From the NCBI RefSeq assembly GCF_940807255.1, contig NZ_CALNWY010000001.1, forward strand, positions 62,001 through 126,000: a stretch of 64,000 nucleotides of DNA. Direction: 5' to 3'. The stretch comes from Mixta sp. Marseille-Q2659 (GTDB lineage Bacteria; Pseudomonadota; Gammaproteobacteria; Enterobacterales; Enterobacteriaceae). The notes under the pieces were generated by a model, which was given only the letters and a program-made list of their open reading frames with translations, was not told where the DNA came from and made no database searches. This document shows positions 1 through 8,965 of the stretch, piece after piece. Position 1 is the first letter of the stretch. Every line of letters begins with the position of its first letter. Both the position numbers and the translations under genes were made by a program.

Positions 1-1
1 T

Positions 2-706
2 AATATTGGAAAAGTCCGTAATCATGCCGTTTCGCTGGCTCAGGGTGATTATATTCTGATGCTTGACGGTGATGATCAATTGCTTCCCGGCGCTATTGTC
101 GATCACTTACGGGTGCTGGATGAGCAATCCCCTGATATATATCTCAGTAAAATTATTGAACAGCGAAGCGACAATTGCAGCAACATTCCTGGTTGGCATT
201 ATCGGGCTCCTGTTTCTTTAACCAATGATGAAGTTATCACGCGGTTTTTAATTCATCGGGATTTCCAGGCGCATTTTATTGGTCAGTATTTTCATCGCAG
301 CTTGCTGCAGAGAAATCCATTCCCACATTTTATCTGTTATGAAGATGCGTGGCTTTTTCCGCTGTTATTAACTAAAAGTAAAAAAACGATCTTTTCTGAG
401 TCAGGTTTTTATCTTTATAGAAAACATGCCACCAGCCTTTCAACTGTTATGAATCCTGTGAAGATCTCCTGCTTATTGGCTGCTACCGCTCATATGGATG
501 AAGTGCTACCCGTTAAGTTTAAACCGTTAATTACTTGTCACTGGATTGACGTTATTAATCGTCATGCTGATGTTTTAAAACAACAGAATGAATGGGAGAG
601 AGTGAAGAAGCGTATTCATGAACAGCATCTGGGTAGCTTCTTATTTAATGGCAAAGTTAGAATGAGCTATAAGAGAAAGATGCTTAAAGTAAGGCGGCTA
701 AAATAG
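2..706 (+). CDS. Glycosyltransferase family 2, 5' end cut off by window
   Basis: The reading frame is open from base 2, so the start lies outside the window; 234 codons are visible before the TAG. The visible N-terminal part has the GT-A fold signature, a GDYILMLDGDDQ stretch holding the metal/nucleotide-binding DxD, preceded by a conserved NxGxxRN-type motif. An ExDAWLFP-like acidic patch lies about 110 residues further on, where GT2 enzymes carry catalytic residues. It is convergent with waaL, so it is probably another LPS core or O-antigen sugar transferase. Base composition is visibly more AT-rich than the housekeeping genes downstream, as usual for variable LPS genes. The sugar and acceptor cannot be told from sequence. 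Confidence 0.85.
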   Translation, partial: NIGKVRNHAVSLAQGDYILMLDGDDQLLPGAIVDHLRVLDEQSPDIYLSKIIEQRSDNCSNIPGWHYRAPVSLTNDEVITRFLIHRDFQAHFIGQYFHRSLLQRNPFPHFICYEDAWLFPLLLTKSKKTIFSESGFYLYRKHATSLSTVMNPVKISCLLAATAHMDEVLPVKFKPLITCHWIDVINRHADVLKQQNEWERVKKRIHEQHLGSFLFNGKVRMSYKRKMLKVRRLK

Positions 707-711
707 CCGCC
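693..711. other. Short perfect inverted repeat between convergent genes
   Basis: GGCGGCTA-AAA-TAGCCGCC forms an 8-bp stem with a 3-base loop, overlapping the stop codon of the glycosyltransferase and lying 11 bases past the waaL stop. On the plus strand it is followed by A8, and on the minus strand the U8 run comes before the stem. It therefore lacks the usual layout of an intrinsic terminator in either direction. It could still stabilise the 3' ends of both mRNAs. Confidence 0.45.
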
Positions 712-721
712 AAAAAAAACA

Positions 722-1999
722 CTATATTGACGTCCTGACTGTAACAGTCAGACTTTGCCACATCACACACAAGATAAGTAGAAGCGAAACACAAACGGTC
801 AGCTCGCGACTGATAAAGACGACGTCCGTTAATCCACTGACAACAACCGCTGATATAACAGAAAGTAACAGAGCGTTATTTTTCCTTAGCGCATAGAACA
901 TAATTGCCAGATAAAACAAAACTATCACAAATACGCCCTGAATTCCTTGCAGCGTAGCGGTATCAATCAGCTCATTGTGCAAATGAATATTGACGTATTG
1001 TAAAGCACTGGCATCGCGATGATTTACTTCCACGTAATGTTTAAACCAGTCTGCCCGCTGCTCCATATTCATTCCCAGCGGATTAGCTAAAAAACAGGCA
1101 GTGCCAATATTCCACATTGCTAAACGACTGGTAAGTGAACCATTTTTATTGCCCTGACCATCACTATAACGGCTATATTCCGCCATTGATTTATCTAATC
1201 TCGGTTTGATCATCGGCTTGTAACAAGCTGTAGCTAATACAGCGACAGCAATAAACATTCCTGTCGCTGCTTTCCAGCCTAAATGACGAAACTGTAGCAA
1301 GCCAACAAATAAAATAATAACCGGAAATGCAGCGATCATATTACGCGTTCCGGTTTGAATAATAATAAACCAGGCTGTAATAAATATTCCTAAACACAGC
1401 AACAGATATTCTTTGGTATGGCTTTTCATAGCTAGCATAAAAATTAGCGCCGCTGCCAGCATCGCATAGCCGTAGGCAGAAATAGTAGCGCGATCGAGCG
1501 CAAACTCTACTCGCCCGGCATCGCTGAAATATTGATAGAGCCCGTAAAGAGTGGCGCCAATAAAAGCAAAGGCGAATCCCCATTCAATCATACGCAACGC
1601 AATATGTGAATGTCGTGATCTCTGGCTAAATAAGTAGTAACTAATTACTGAGGAAAATAACAGGCGTTTACCAGCATTTAGATAATCATTGAAAGGATTA
1701 AAATCCGCATTTCCCATATAATGCCAGTAAAACCAGATGACTTTACTGCATCCAAGCAAAGCTAATAGAACGGTAAACCAAAGTCTATTTCGACTCAGCT
1801 TACGTCCATTGAAAATAATTCCAATTATTGAAAAATAGAATGCCCAATAAAACGTAACTTTCGCCGTTTTTTCATGTATAAAAGTAAACATAACGGCCAA
1901 CAATACTGTTGAGAGAGCTAAAAAATAAAACGCATCACGCCAACGATTGGCATTGATTAGATCGTTTTTTTTATCCGTAGATGAAATAGCTTTAGTCAT
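722..1999 (-). CDS. waaL: O-antigen ligase WaaL
   Basis: A 425-residue polytopic inner-membrane protein with about ten to twelve hydrophobic segments. WaaL transfers undecaprenyl-linked O-antigen to the outer core on the periplasmic face. The family's H-[NSQ]-x9-G-x-x-G motif is present in the large periplasmic loop (H341-N342 to G352/G355), and a conserved-type arginine follows TGT at R219. The ATG directly abuts the stop of wabN, so the two genes are translationally linked. The sequence is diverged from E. coli WaaL, as expected because the ligase tracks outer-core structure. A Wzy polymerase is the alternative, but the LPS core setting and HN-x9-GxxG motif favour WaaL. Confidence 0.85.
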   Translation of the reverse strand: MTKAISSTDKKNDLINANRWRDAFYFLALSTVLLAVMFTFIHEKTAKVTFYWAFYFSIIGIIFNGRKLSRNRLWFTVLLALLGCSKVIWFYWHYMGNADFNPFNDYLNAGKRLLFSSVISYYLFSQRSRHSHIALRMIEWGFAFAFIGATLYGLYQYFSDAGRVEFALDRATISAYGYAMLAAALIFMLAMKSHTKEYLLLCLGIFITAWFIIIQTGTRNMIAAFPVIILFVGLLQFRHLGWKAATGMFIAVAVLATACYKPMIKPRLDKSMAEYSRYSDGQGNKNGSLTSRLAMWNIGTACFLANPLGMNMEQRADWFKHYVEVNHRDASALQYVNIHLHNELIDTATLQGIQGVFVIVLFYLAIMFYALRKNNALLLSVISAVVVSGLTDVVFISRELTVCVSLLLILCVMWQSLTVTVRTSI

Positions 2000-2959
2000 T
2001 TACCGCGCCTGAAAGTATTGATAATATTCCGCCAGCGTCATACCTTGTGTCCGCTGCTGTAACCAACTAAATAATGCATCCAGATCGTCATACAGCCGTT
2101 CAATATCCGCTTCATTTTTAAAGGTTGGGCTGCCGTCAGGCATAAATTCTGAAGAATGCAGCATAAACTCCACATAGTCGCCTCCTTCCGTCAGCGTTGC
2201 TTCTGCTACGCGTTTCATTGCCGCCAGGTTTCCACCTGCAGGCCGCAGCCAGTTGACTGACGGACCGCGCTTTTTACCGCGTAGCCTGTCGTAACCCTGC
2301 TTTACTTTATTCATCAGCGCAGAATGTTTGTACTGGATGCTCATTGGCACTTCCAGCAGCGTTGAATTACCGCTACGGGAAATATCGTGCGGATCGAGGA
2401 AATAGGCATGGGAAGGAAAATGCGTATAGTCCGTTCCGCCTTGTCCCTGCGGCGCGCCGGGGGAATTACGCCAGCTAACGCGCGGCGTGACCGAACAGTC
2501 AACCTGATAACCCAGTTCGCGCAGCACGGCAGCATAGCGCTCATCAAAGGCCCAGCGTCCGGCGCGATGGCTTAACATTTTAGTCTGGAATTTATCTTCC
2601 AGCAGCTCGGTCATAAATCTGACCTTATCACGCAGCAAATTATCCGGATATTCAATAAGATAAGGCTGCCAGCGCCAGTCATCATCCGTCAGCGGCGTTT
2701 CGGGCGGACTGTTCCAGGCGTGCAGATGCATACCAACCTCGCCCTGACGCCGAGTGATCACATCGCGGGCAAATTCGACATAAGCAGGATCGCTGGCCAT
2801 TTCATAGTTAGTTAGCCAGGTCGGCTTAAATCCATATTTTTCACACAGCGCCTGAAAACGCGGCAAAAATAGCGTATTACGGGTAGTGATGGTACGTCGA
2901 TTGCGCCAAAGATTGTCGCCTTCCGTATCAATCGTGATGAGAAAAGCCGGTTTATTCAT
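2000..2959 (-). CDS. wabN: LPS core GlcNAc deacetylase WabN (polysaccharide deacetylase family)
   Basis: A 319-residue protein of the NodB-type deacetylase superfamily. The start DTEGD (residues 11-15) supplies the metal/base aspartates, and HLH (78-80) is the second metal motif. Length and N-terminal sequence match WabN of Klebsiella, which removes the acetyl group from the outer-core GlcNAc added by WabH, leaving GlcN. The co-occurrence with wabH, wabG and waaE in this locus supports this. No signal peptide is visible, so it acts in the cytoplasm. It is the first gene of a wabN-waaL minus-strand unit, divergent from wabH. Assignment rests on recognised similarity plus context. Confidence 0.75.
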   Translation of the reverse strand: MNKPAFLITIDTEGDNLWRNRRTITTRNTLFLPRFQALCEKYGFKPTWLTNYEMASDPAYVEFARDVITRRQGEVGMHLHAWNSPPETPLTDDDWRWQPYLIEYPDNLLRDKVRFMTELLEDKFQTKMLSHRAGRWAFDERYAAVLRELGYQVDCSVTPRVSWRNSPGAPQGQGGTDYTHFPSHAYFLDPHDISRSGNSTLLEVPMSIQYKHSALMNKVKQGYDRLRGKKRGPSVNWLRPAGGNLAAMKRVAEATLTEGGDYVEFMLHSSEFMPDGSPTFKNEADIERLYDDLDALFSWLQQRTQGMTLAEYYQYFQAR

Positions 2960-3285
2960 CTTATTTCCAACGCTCCGCTGATTAAGCCGACATGTTACGC
3001 AGCCCGTTTCTTCAGAGCAAAATTATTTCATTATGATAAATCCGCTTTTTTTAGCGTCGTTGGCGGACTAAGCTTCGCTTACTTAACCTATAGCTGATAT
3101 ACCGTCTGGTTTGTTTCTGACGCCATGAAGCTCTCTTTGTCAGTCCGGTATACCGGTCTACTGAACGCCTGCACTCGTCATAAGCGCTATCTTGCTGTGG
3201 TTGTGGGAACAGAGACTTAACTAACAACAAAATAACTCTTACACTTCTGCCAGTGGCGTTTTTGCACACATAAGGATTTTTAAAA
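2960..3285. promoter_or_regulatory. Divergent intergenic region between wabN and wabH
   Basis: A 326-base region that must hold the promoters of both LPS transcription units. It contains a perfect 12-bp palindrome CCGGTATACCGG at 3145-3156 and is AT-rich on both sides. I looked for the JUMPstart/ops element (GGCGGTAG) used by RfaH and did not find an exact copy. The closest is GGCGGACTAAGC at 3061-3072, which differs in the key bases. An AAGGA ribosome-binding site at 3272-3276 serves wabH. No gene is supported here. Confidence 0.4.
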
Positions 3286-4395
3286 TTGTCCAGGCGTATT
3301 TTGCTGATCATTGATGGTTTACCCGGAGGCGGCGCAGAAAAAGTTGTGCTGACTCTGGCTAAAGGCCTGTTATCGCTGGGGCATCGCGTTTCGCTGTTTT
3401 CTTTACGCAGCGTATGCGATTACCCCCTACCAGCAGGGCTGGATTATCAGGTGATTCAGGATCGCTGTCGTAAACCCTGGCGTAAAGTAACTGAACTGCA
3501 AAGACGCGCTCGCCTGTTGGATCACGCGATTATCAAGGCGGAGCAGCAGGGCGGCGCATTTGATTTAGTCGTTTCCCATCTCCATAAAACCGACCGCATT
3601 GTCAGTCGCTGTCGTCATCTTGATCCTGCGAAAACCTGGTATTGTCTGCACGGCGTATTTTCTGCCTCTTATCTGGCGCGCCGCAAAGGGTTTGCGCGCT
3701 GGCTTAAAATTCAAAAAACCCGCCGGGTCTATCAGCATCGCAATATTATCGGCGTTTCGCAGTACGTGATTGACGATTTGAAACAGCACTACGGCATACA
3801 ACCGTCCAGGGAAGCGGTTATTTTTAATCCTTTTGATGCTGAGCTGATTTTGCAACAGGCTGCGGAAGCCTGCGAGCTGTCCGGTCAGGATTATTTGCTA
3901 CACGTCGGCCGCTTTCATCCGACAAAACGTCACGATCGCTTATTGCAGGCTTATGCGCACAGCGGCCTGCAAACGCCGCTGGTCCTCATCGGCCAGGGTG
4001 ACGCCGCGCGCATTGCCGGGTTAAAACAGCTGGCAGAACAGCTTAATATTGCCGAACGTGTCATTTTCAAAGGTTTTACGCATAATCCCTATGCCTGGAT
4101 AAATCATGCACGTATGCTGATTGTCAGTTCAGATAGCGAAGGTTTTGGAAACGTGCTGGTCGAAGCATTACTTTGTCAAACGCCGGTAGTCAGTACTCGC
4201 TGTCCTGGCGGGCCGGAAACCATTTTGCAAGGTGAGCTGGCGCGCGGTCTGGCAGACATGTCCAGCGAATCACTGGCGGAGAAAATTCGGGACATTTATC
4301 ATTGCCCCCCCAGGCTGCAACAACTCGATCTCTCGGCCTACCATATTGCAACAGTCTGCCAGCGCTATCTTGCGCTGATCGAGCGTCAACCGTGA
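3286..4395 (+). CDS. wabH: GT4 glycosyltransferase, probable outer-core GlcNAc transferase WabH
   Basis: A 369-residue GT-B enzyme. The N-terminal GLPGGGAEKV motif (about residues 11-20) and the C-terminal E-x7-E nucleotide-sugar motif (SEGFGNVLVEAL, then TPVVSTRCPGGPETI) are classic for GT4. In Klebsiella, WabH transfers GlcNAc to the galacturonic acid of the outer core; the divergent wabN neighbour supports the same role. The start is TTG at 3286, chosen because AAGGA lies 9 bases upstream and the frame begins with the expected beta-strand; no ATG is better placed. It heads the plus-strand run wabH-GT9-waaH. Confidence 0.7.
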   Translation: MSRRILLIIDGLPGGGAEKVVLTLAKGLLSLGHRVSLFSLRSVCDYPLPAGLDYQVIQDRCRKPWRKVTELQRRARLLDHAIIKAEQQGGAFDLVVSHLHKTDRIVSRCRHLDPAKTWYCLHGVFSASYLARRKGFARWLKIQKTRRVYQHRNIIGVSQYVIDDLKQHYGIQPSREAVIFNPFDAELILQQAAEACELSGQDYLLHVGRFHPTKRHDRLLQAYAHSGLQTPLVLIGQGDAARIAGLKQLAEQLNIAERVIFKGFTHNPYAWINHARMLIVSSDSEGFGNVLVEALLCQTPVVSTRCPGGPETILQGELARGLADMSSESLAEKIRDIYHCPPRLQQLDLSAYHIATVCQRYLALIERQP

Positions 4396-4472
4396 TGCGC
4401 AATAATGGAATAATACTTTTTGCAGGGGATCGCTATGCTTTGCCCCGTTGCCAGTACCGCTGAGGAAACGGT

Positions 4473-5570
4473 GTGAATTATATTTTCATTTTTATTTTGC
4501 TGCTGCCGCTCAAGTGGATAAGGAAACTTTTCCAAAAAAAGGAAGGGCGCAACCTGGTGATTCAGACTGCCAAAATTGGCGACTTTATCAATATTACTCC
4601 GCTGCTGGCGCATCTGCAGCACAGCGACGCGCTGTTAAGCAGTACCGTTGCGCCTTTGGCGCAGCATGACGATACGCTGCAAAAAATTTGGTATATCGAA
4701 GATTATAAAAACGGTCTGGTCGCAAAAATTCAGCTGGCCTGGCAGTTAATGAACCGATATGACAATGTCTATCTGCTCCATCCTAATAACGCCAATCTGT
4801 TCTATGCCGCCTGCTGTAATGCCAGTAATAAACAGTTTTTGTCGAACTATCGCCGTAAATGGTACCAGGGCCTGTTTTACTGGACGGCTGACGGTATTGT
4901 GCAGCATGAGAAAAATACGCTGACGCTGGAAAATTATCTCAAGCTGGCGAACCCCACCTTTACGAAAGAGAGTTATCCAAAGCATGCCACGCGTCCGCTG
5001 TATCCTCTGGCTTCGGTGCCTGCGGCGCTACAGCGCCAGGACGGAATAAAAATTGGCATAAGTATTTCTGCGGGCAATAAAGCGAAAACTATACCGCCCG
5101 CAGTCTGGCAACGCCTGTTTGACCGGCTGGCTGACCTGCCCTGCTTGTTTTATGTTTTTGGCGCGCCGTCAGAAATGGATCGTCTGCAGGAGTTGTATAA
5201 GGTGGTTGGCGAACGTGAGAATATCATTAGCTTGATTGGCGATATTCCACTGGAAGGTTTGCCGCATGCTATCAGTATGATGGATTTTTATATTGCTTCT
5301 GATTCCGGTAATGTCTATATCGCCGATGCGGTTGGCGTGCCAATCATCCTGATTTATGGTCCCTGCTGCGTAGAAGAACAGCGTCCGCTGGGCGATGTTT
5401 TGTTAATCGGTCCCGATCATATTGCGCCTTCTTCGTTTGTTTTTGCGGCGTTATATCAGTTTCATCATCCGGCTGAACAACTCTATGCGCTCGACCAGCG
5501 CAAACTCGACGATATTTATCATTTTATTGCTGCCCGCCAGCCGGAGCGGCTGAGCCAACCCAAGCCTTAA
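4473..5570 (+). CDS. GT9 (heptosyltransferase-family) glycosyltransferase
   Basis: A 365-residue GT9-like protein. The N-terminus starts with a hydrophobic stretch (NYIFIFILLLPLKW) unusual for cytoplasmic heptosyltransferases, followed by VIQTAKIGDFINITPLL, the GT9 first-strand motif. A C-terminal DSGNVYIADAVGVP-IYGP stretch corresponds to the ADP-heptose-binding D-S/T-G...FGP motif. GTG start with GAGG about 7 bases upstream; waaH begins 5 bases after its stop, so they form an operon. It may add a further heptose to the outer core. It is clearly distinct from WaaQ, which lies 1.1 kb downstream; the donor sugar is uncertain. The N-terminal segment could anchor it to the membrane. Confidence 0.7.
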   Translation: MNYIFIFILLLPLKWIRKLFQKKEGRNLVIQTAKIGDFINITPLLAHLQHSDALLSSTVAPLAQHDDTLQKIWYIEDYKNGLVAKIQLAWQLMNRYDNVYLLHPNNANLFYAACCNASNKQFLSNYRRKWYQGLFYWTADGIVQHEKNTLTLENYLKLANPTFTKESYPKHATRPLYPLASVPAALQRQDGIKIGISISAGNKAKTIPPAVWQRLFDRLADLPCLFYVFGAPSEMDRLQELYKVVGERENIISLIGDIPLEGLPHAISMMDFYIASDSGNVYIADAVGVPIILIYGPCCVEEQRPLGDVLLIGPDHIAPSSFVFAALYQFHHPAEQLYALDQRKLDDIYHFIAARQPERLSQPKP

Positions 5571-5575
5571 ACAAC

Positions 5576-6577
5576 ATGACTCAACACACTGCTACTGCTC
5601 CACCTTTACTCAGCGTCATCATTCCGATGTATAACGCTGGCAGCATGTTTGACAATTTTATGGCATCGTTGCTGGCGCAAACCTTTACCGATCTTGAAAT
5701 CATTATCGTTAATGACGGTTCGACGGACGGCAGCGCCGAACGGGCGGCCGATTATGCGGCGCGCTATGAACATGTAAGCGTCATTAACCAGCAAAATGGC
5801 GGCGTTTCCCGTGCGCGCAATGCAGGACTGGCTGTCGCTCGCGGTAAATACGTCACCTTTCCAGATGCCGATGATACCCTGGTGCCAGAGATGTATCAGA
5901 CGTTAGTCGGCATGGCCGAGCAGGACGATCTGGATGCCGCTCAGTGCAACGCGGAATGTTTTTATCCCAGCAGCCAGCGCGTTAAAACGCTGATTCCGCA
6001 CGATCGCCTCACTTCAACCGACGTGCTGGACGGCGCCGCCTGGCTCAGCAAAGCGCTGGCGACCCGGCGTTATCTGCATGTGGTCTGGATGGGAATTTAT
6101 CGCTTATCGCTGATTAAATCCTGCGAGCTGTGGTTTGAGCCGGGGCTTCATCATCAGGATATTCCATGGACCACAGAGTTTATGCTGAACGCGCGTCGGG
6201 TGCGCTATACCGATCGTCCGCTGTATCGTTATCATGTTCACGATCAATCCATCAGTAACCGCAAACGTACCGGGCAGCGCAATGTGGAATATCAGCGCCA
6301 CTACCTGAAAATCGCCCGGATGCTGGAAGAGATTAATCAGCGTTATCGCGACAAAGTAAAAATTTATCCGCAGTTTCACTATCAGGTGACGCATGAAGCG
6401 CTGAGCGTTTGTCACTCGGTACGCCGGGAGCCTGAAGCCGATGCGCGCCAGGCCATTATTGCCGATATTTTTGCCACTCAAACCCATCGGCGAATGTTGC
6501 GCAATGCGCGTGGTCTGAAGCAATGGTATCAGCTGTTACTTTGGCTGAGCCGCATTTACCGCTGGCGTAAACGTTAA
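5576..6577 (+). CDS. waaH: GT2 transferase WaaH (YibD), LPS HepIII glucuronosyltransferase
   Basis: A 333-residue GT2 protein with LSVIIPMYNAG near residue 12, NDGSTDGS at 46-53 and the PDADD DxD motif at 96-100. Long blocks (HVVWMGIYR, GLHHQDIPWTTEFM, YQRHYLKI) match E. coli WaaH/YibD, which transfers glucuronic acid to HepIII under PhoB control. In E. coli the gene stands alone near the waa locus; here it is embedded in the core operon, 5 bases after the GT9 gene. I saw no convincing Pho box directly upstream. Function by strong family similarity. Confidence 0.8.
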   Translation: MTQHTATAPPLLSVIIPMYNAGSMFDNFMASLLAQTFTDLEIIIVNDGSTDGSAERAADYAARYEHVSVINQQNGGVSRARNAGLAVARGKYVTFPDADDTLVPEMYQTLVGMAEQDDLDAAQCNAECFYPSSQRVKTLIPHDRLTSTDVLDGAAWLSKALATRRYLHVVWMGIYRLSLIKSCELWFEPGLHHQDIPWTTEFMLNARRVRYTDRPLYRYHVHDQSISNRKRTGQRNVEYQRHYLKIARMLEEINQRYRDKVKIYPQFHYQVTHEALSVCHSVRREPEADARQAIIADIFATQTHRRMLRNARGLKQWYQLLLWLSRIYRWRKR

Positions 6578-6671
6578 CTGCGCAAAATCGGGGAGAATGG
6601 CGCAGACGGTGCTTTCTCCCCTGGCGGCTTTGCCCTAAAATCGGCCCACTTCCTTCTGAGACAGGCTTTGT

Positions 6672-7748
6672 ATGGTAAGTCAGATCCCTGCATCCTTTAC
6701 TCCACGCAATATTCTGGTGATTAAGCTGCGTCATCATGGCGATATGCTACTGACCACACCGGTTATTAATGCGCTCCATCAGCGTTACCCCAACGCCGCA
6801 ATTGATGTCTTGCTTTACCAGGAGACGCGCCCGATGCTGCAGGCGCATCCGGCCATTCGTAAACTACATCTGATCGATCGTAAGTGGAAAAAGCAGGGTG
6901 TCTGGCATCAGCTTAAGCAGGAGCTGAAGCTGGTCAACGCCATTCGGGATAGCCATTACGATGTGGTGATTAATTTAGCCGATCAATGGCGCAGCGCTTT
7001 AATCGCCCGCCTTTCAGGCGCGCCAGTGCGCATCGGCTTTGCCTACAATAAACGTGATAACCCAATCTGGCGCTATTGCCATAACCAGCTGGTTTCAACG
7101 GCGAATTTCAGCCAGCTCCACACGGTTGAGCAAAACCTGTTGGCCCTGTCGCCGCTTGACGTCCCTACTGAAAATAGTCCTGTATCGATGTGCTATAGCG
7201 ATGATGACTGGCGGGCAGCCCAGCAGCAGCTACAGAATCAGGGCATCCACGGCCCCTATATGGTTCTTCAGCCTACGTCGCGCTGGACCTTTAAATGCTG
7301 GGATGATGACAAGGTCGCGGCGTTAATCGATCGGTTAAACCAGCCCGGTTTACGTATTGTGTTAACGGCGGCACCCGACCGTAAAGAGATGGCGATGATC
7401 GAGCATATCCTTTCGCTGTGCCATAATCCGCAGGTTTCCACTATTGCCGGCCAGCTCAGTCTGCCGCAGCTGGCCGCGCTTATCGATCATGCCCGCCTGT
7501 TTATTGGCGTCGATTCCGCACCGATGCATATGGCGGCAGCGCTGCAAACGCCCTGCGTTGCGTTATTTGGGCCAACCAAGCTTCAGCAATGGCGACCCTG
7601 GGGCGTTAACAATCGGGTTATCTGGGCTGGCGATTACGGTTCGCTGCCGTCGCCGGATTCTATCGATACGAAAACTGAGCAGCGTTATTTAAGCGCGATT
7701 CCGGTTGACGATGTGGTTGCTGCGGCAAGGAGCTATCTGGATGCGTAA
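6672..7748 (+). CDS. waaQ: LPS heptosyltransferase III WaaQ
   Basis: A 358-residue GT9 enzyme adding the branch heptose HepIII to HepII. NILVIKLRHHGDMLLTTPVINAL at the start is the diagnostic WaaQ N-terminus. GVDSAPMHMAAALQTPCVALFGPT near residues 279-302 is the ADP-heptose-binding motif. The 94-base gap after waaH holds a long-loop inverted repeat (GGGGAGAA 6590-6597 / TTCTCCCC 6614-6621) without a U-run and a possible -10 (TAAAAT, 6637-6642), so a separate promoter is possible. Its last 8 bases overlap wabG. Confidence 0.92.
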   Translation: MVSQIPASFTPRNILVIKLRHHGDMLLTTPVINALHQRYPNAAIDVLLYQETRPMLQAHPAIRKLHLIDRKWKKQGVWHQLKQELKLVNAIRDSHYDVVINLADQWRSALIARLSGAPVRIGFAYNKRDNPIWRYCHNQLVSTANFSQLHTVEQNLLALSPLDVPTENSPVSMCYSDDDWRAAQQQLQNQGIHGPYMVLQPTSRWTFKCWDDDKVAALIDRLNQPGLRIVLTAAPDRKEMAMIEHILSLCHNPQVSTIAGQLSLPQLAALIDHARLFIGVDSAPMHMAAALQTPCVALFGPTKLQQWRPWGVNNRVIWAGDYGSLPSPDSIDTKTEQRYLSAIPVDDVVAAARSYLDA

Positions 7749-8886
7749 AATACGCCTGGCGATTGTGCGCCAAAAATACCGGCCCGACGGCGGCGCCGAG
7801 CGCTTTATTTCACGCGCGCTGGAAGCGCTGAATAGCGAACAACTCGACCTGAATATTATTACGCGCAGCTGGCAAGGCACGCCGAAACCTGACTGGCATC
7901 TGCATATTTGTAACCCGGCCAAATGGGGACGCGTCTCCAGAGAACGCGGTTTTGCCGCGGCGGCGCGTGCCTGCTGGCAACGCGAGCAATTTGATATTGT
8001 TCAGAGCCATGAGCGTATTGCAGGCTGCGATATTTTTCGCGCTGGCGATGGCGTACATCGCGTCTGGCTGGAACAGCGGGCGCGTATCGTTTCGCCGTTG
8101 CAGCGTCTGAGCGCCTCGCTTAGCCCATATCATCGCTACGTATTGCAGGCGGAAGAAGAGATGTTTCGCTCTGCTTCCCTGAAAAAGGTGATCTGTAATT
8201 CTGAGATGGTGAAGCAGGATATTATTCGCTGCTTTAACCTGCCCGATGACCGCATTACCGTTATTTATAACGCCATTGATTCTCAACGTTTTCAGCCTGC
8301 GACAGAGGCGATGCGGCATGCGTCCCGTCAGCAGCTGGCGATACCGCAGCAGGCCGTTGCGCTCATTTATGTCGGGTCCGGCTTTGAGCGTAAAGGCCTG
8401 AAGGCGGCAATCCAGGCCATCGCTAATAGCGATCGCTATCTGATCGTGGTCGGCCAGGATAAACATCAGTCGCGTTATCAACAGCTGGCGAATCAGCTTA
8501 ACTGCCTCGATCGTCTGCGCTTTGTCGGTGTGCAGCAGGACGTACAGCCCTTTTATCATGCGGCTGATGGCCTAATTTTGCCGACGCTGTACGATCCTTT
8601 CCCCAATGTAATTCTTGAAGCAATGGCCTGCGGCCTGCCGGTGATTACCAGTACCGGCTGTGGCGGCGCGGAATTTATTGTTCAGGGCAAGCAGGGATTT
8701 GTCTGCGATGCGCTAAATATCAAAGGATTACAGGAAGCAGTGCAGGCCATTCCATCTAAAGCGCAGGATTCAGCAATGGGCGAAGCGGCACGGGCCAGAA
8801 TAGAACCTTATACGCCGCAGCGGCTGGGCGCGGAGCTGCATTCTCTTTATCAGCAGTTGCTTACTGGCGCGGCGGAAGATAGATGA
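7741..8886 (+). CDS. wabG: GT4 galacturonosyltransferase WabG (HepII, inner core)
   Basis: 381 residues from the ATG at 7741, which has AAGGAG 8 bases upstream inside the end of waaQ. A longer in-frame start at 7705 has no such site. VRQKYRPDGGAERFISRALEAL at the N-terminus is typical of WabG of Klebsiella/Serratia rather than E. coli WaaG. The C-terminal GT4 motif is PFPNVILEAMACGLPVITS. WabG starts the outer core by adding galacturonic acid to HepII, the acceptor that WabH then extends. It is translationally coupled to waaQ by an 8-base overlap. Confidence 0.85.
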   Translation: MRKIRLAIVRQKYRPDGGAERFISRALEALNSEQLDLNIITRSWQGTPKPDWHLHICNPAKWGRVSRERGFAAAARACWQREQFDIVQSHERIAGCDIFRAGDGVHRVWLEQRARIVSPLQRLSASLSPYHRYVLQAEEEMFRSASLKKVICNSEMVKQDIIRCFNLPDDRITVIYNAIDSQRFQPATEAMRHASRQQLAIPQQAVALIYVGSGFERKGLKAAIQAIANSDRYLIVVGQDKHQSRYQQLANQLNCLDRLRFVGVQQDVQPFYHAADGLILPTLYDPFPNVILEAMACGLPVITSTGCGGAEFIVQGKQGFVCDALNIKGLQEAVQAIPSKAQDSAMGEAARARIEPYTPQRLGAELHSLYQQLLTGAAEDR

Positions 8887-8965
8887 GCGCAGGCAAGTTA
8901 TCTGCTAACATGCCACATTCCGCATATTTGCTTAAGTTTGACGCATAAGTGTCGTAAAGATCGGT

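Noticed and set aside
3061-3072. ops/JUMPstart element for RfaH
   Set aside because: GGCGGACTAAGC shares only the first five bases with GGCGGTAGCGT, and no JUMPstart context surrounds it.
3051-3311. 86-codon minus-strand frame overlapping the start of wabH
   Set aside because: No ribosome site or known domain, and it runs through the wabN-wabH promoter region.
7810-8559. 249-codon open frame on the minus strand
   Set aside because: Antisense to wabG, which has clear GT4 motifs and a ribosome site.
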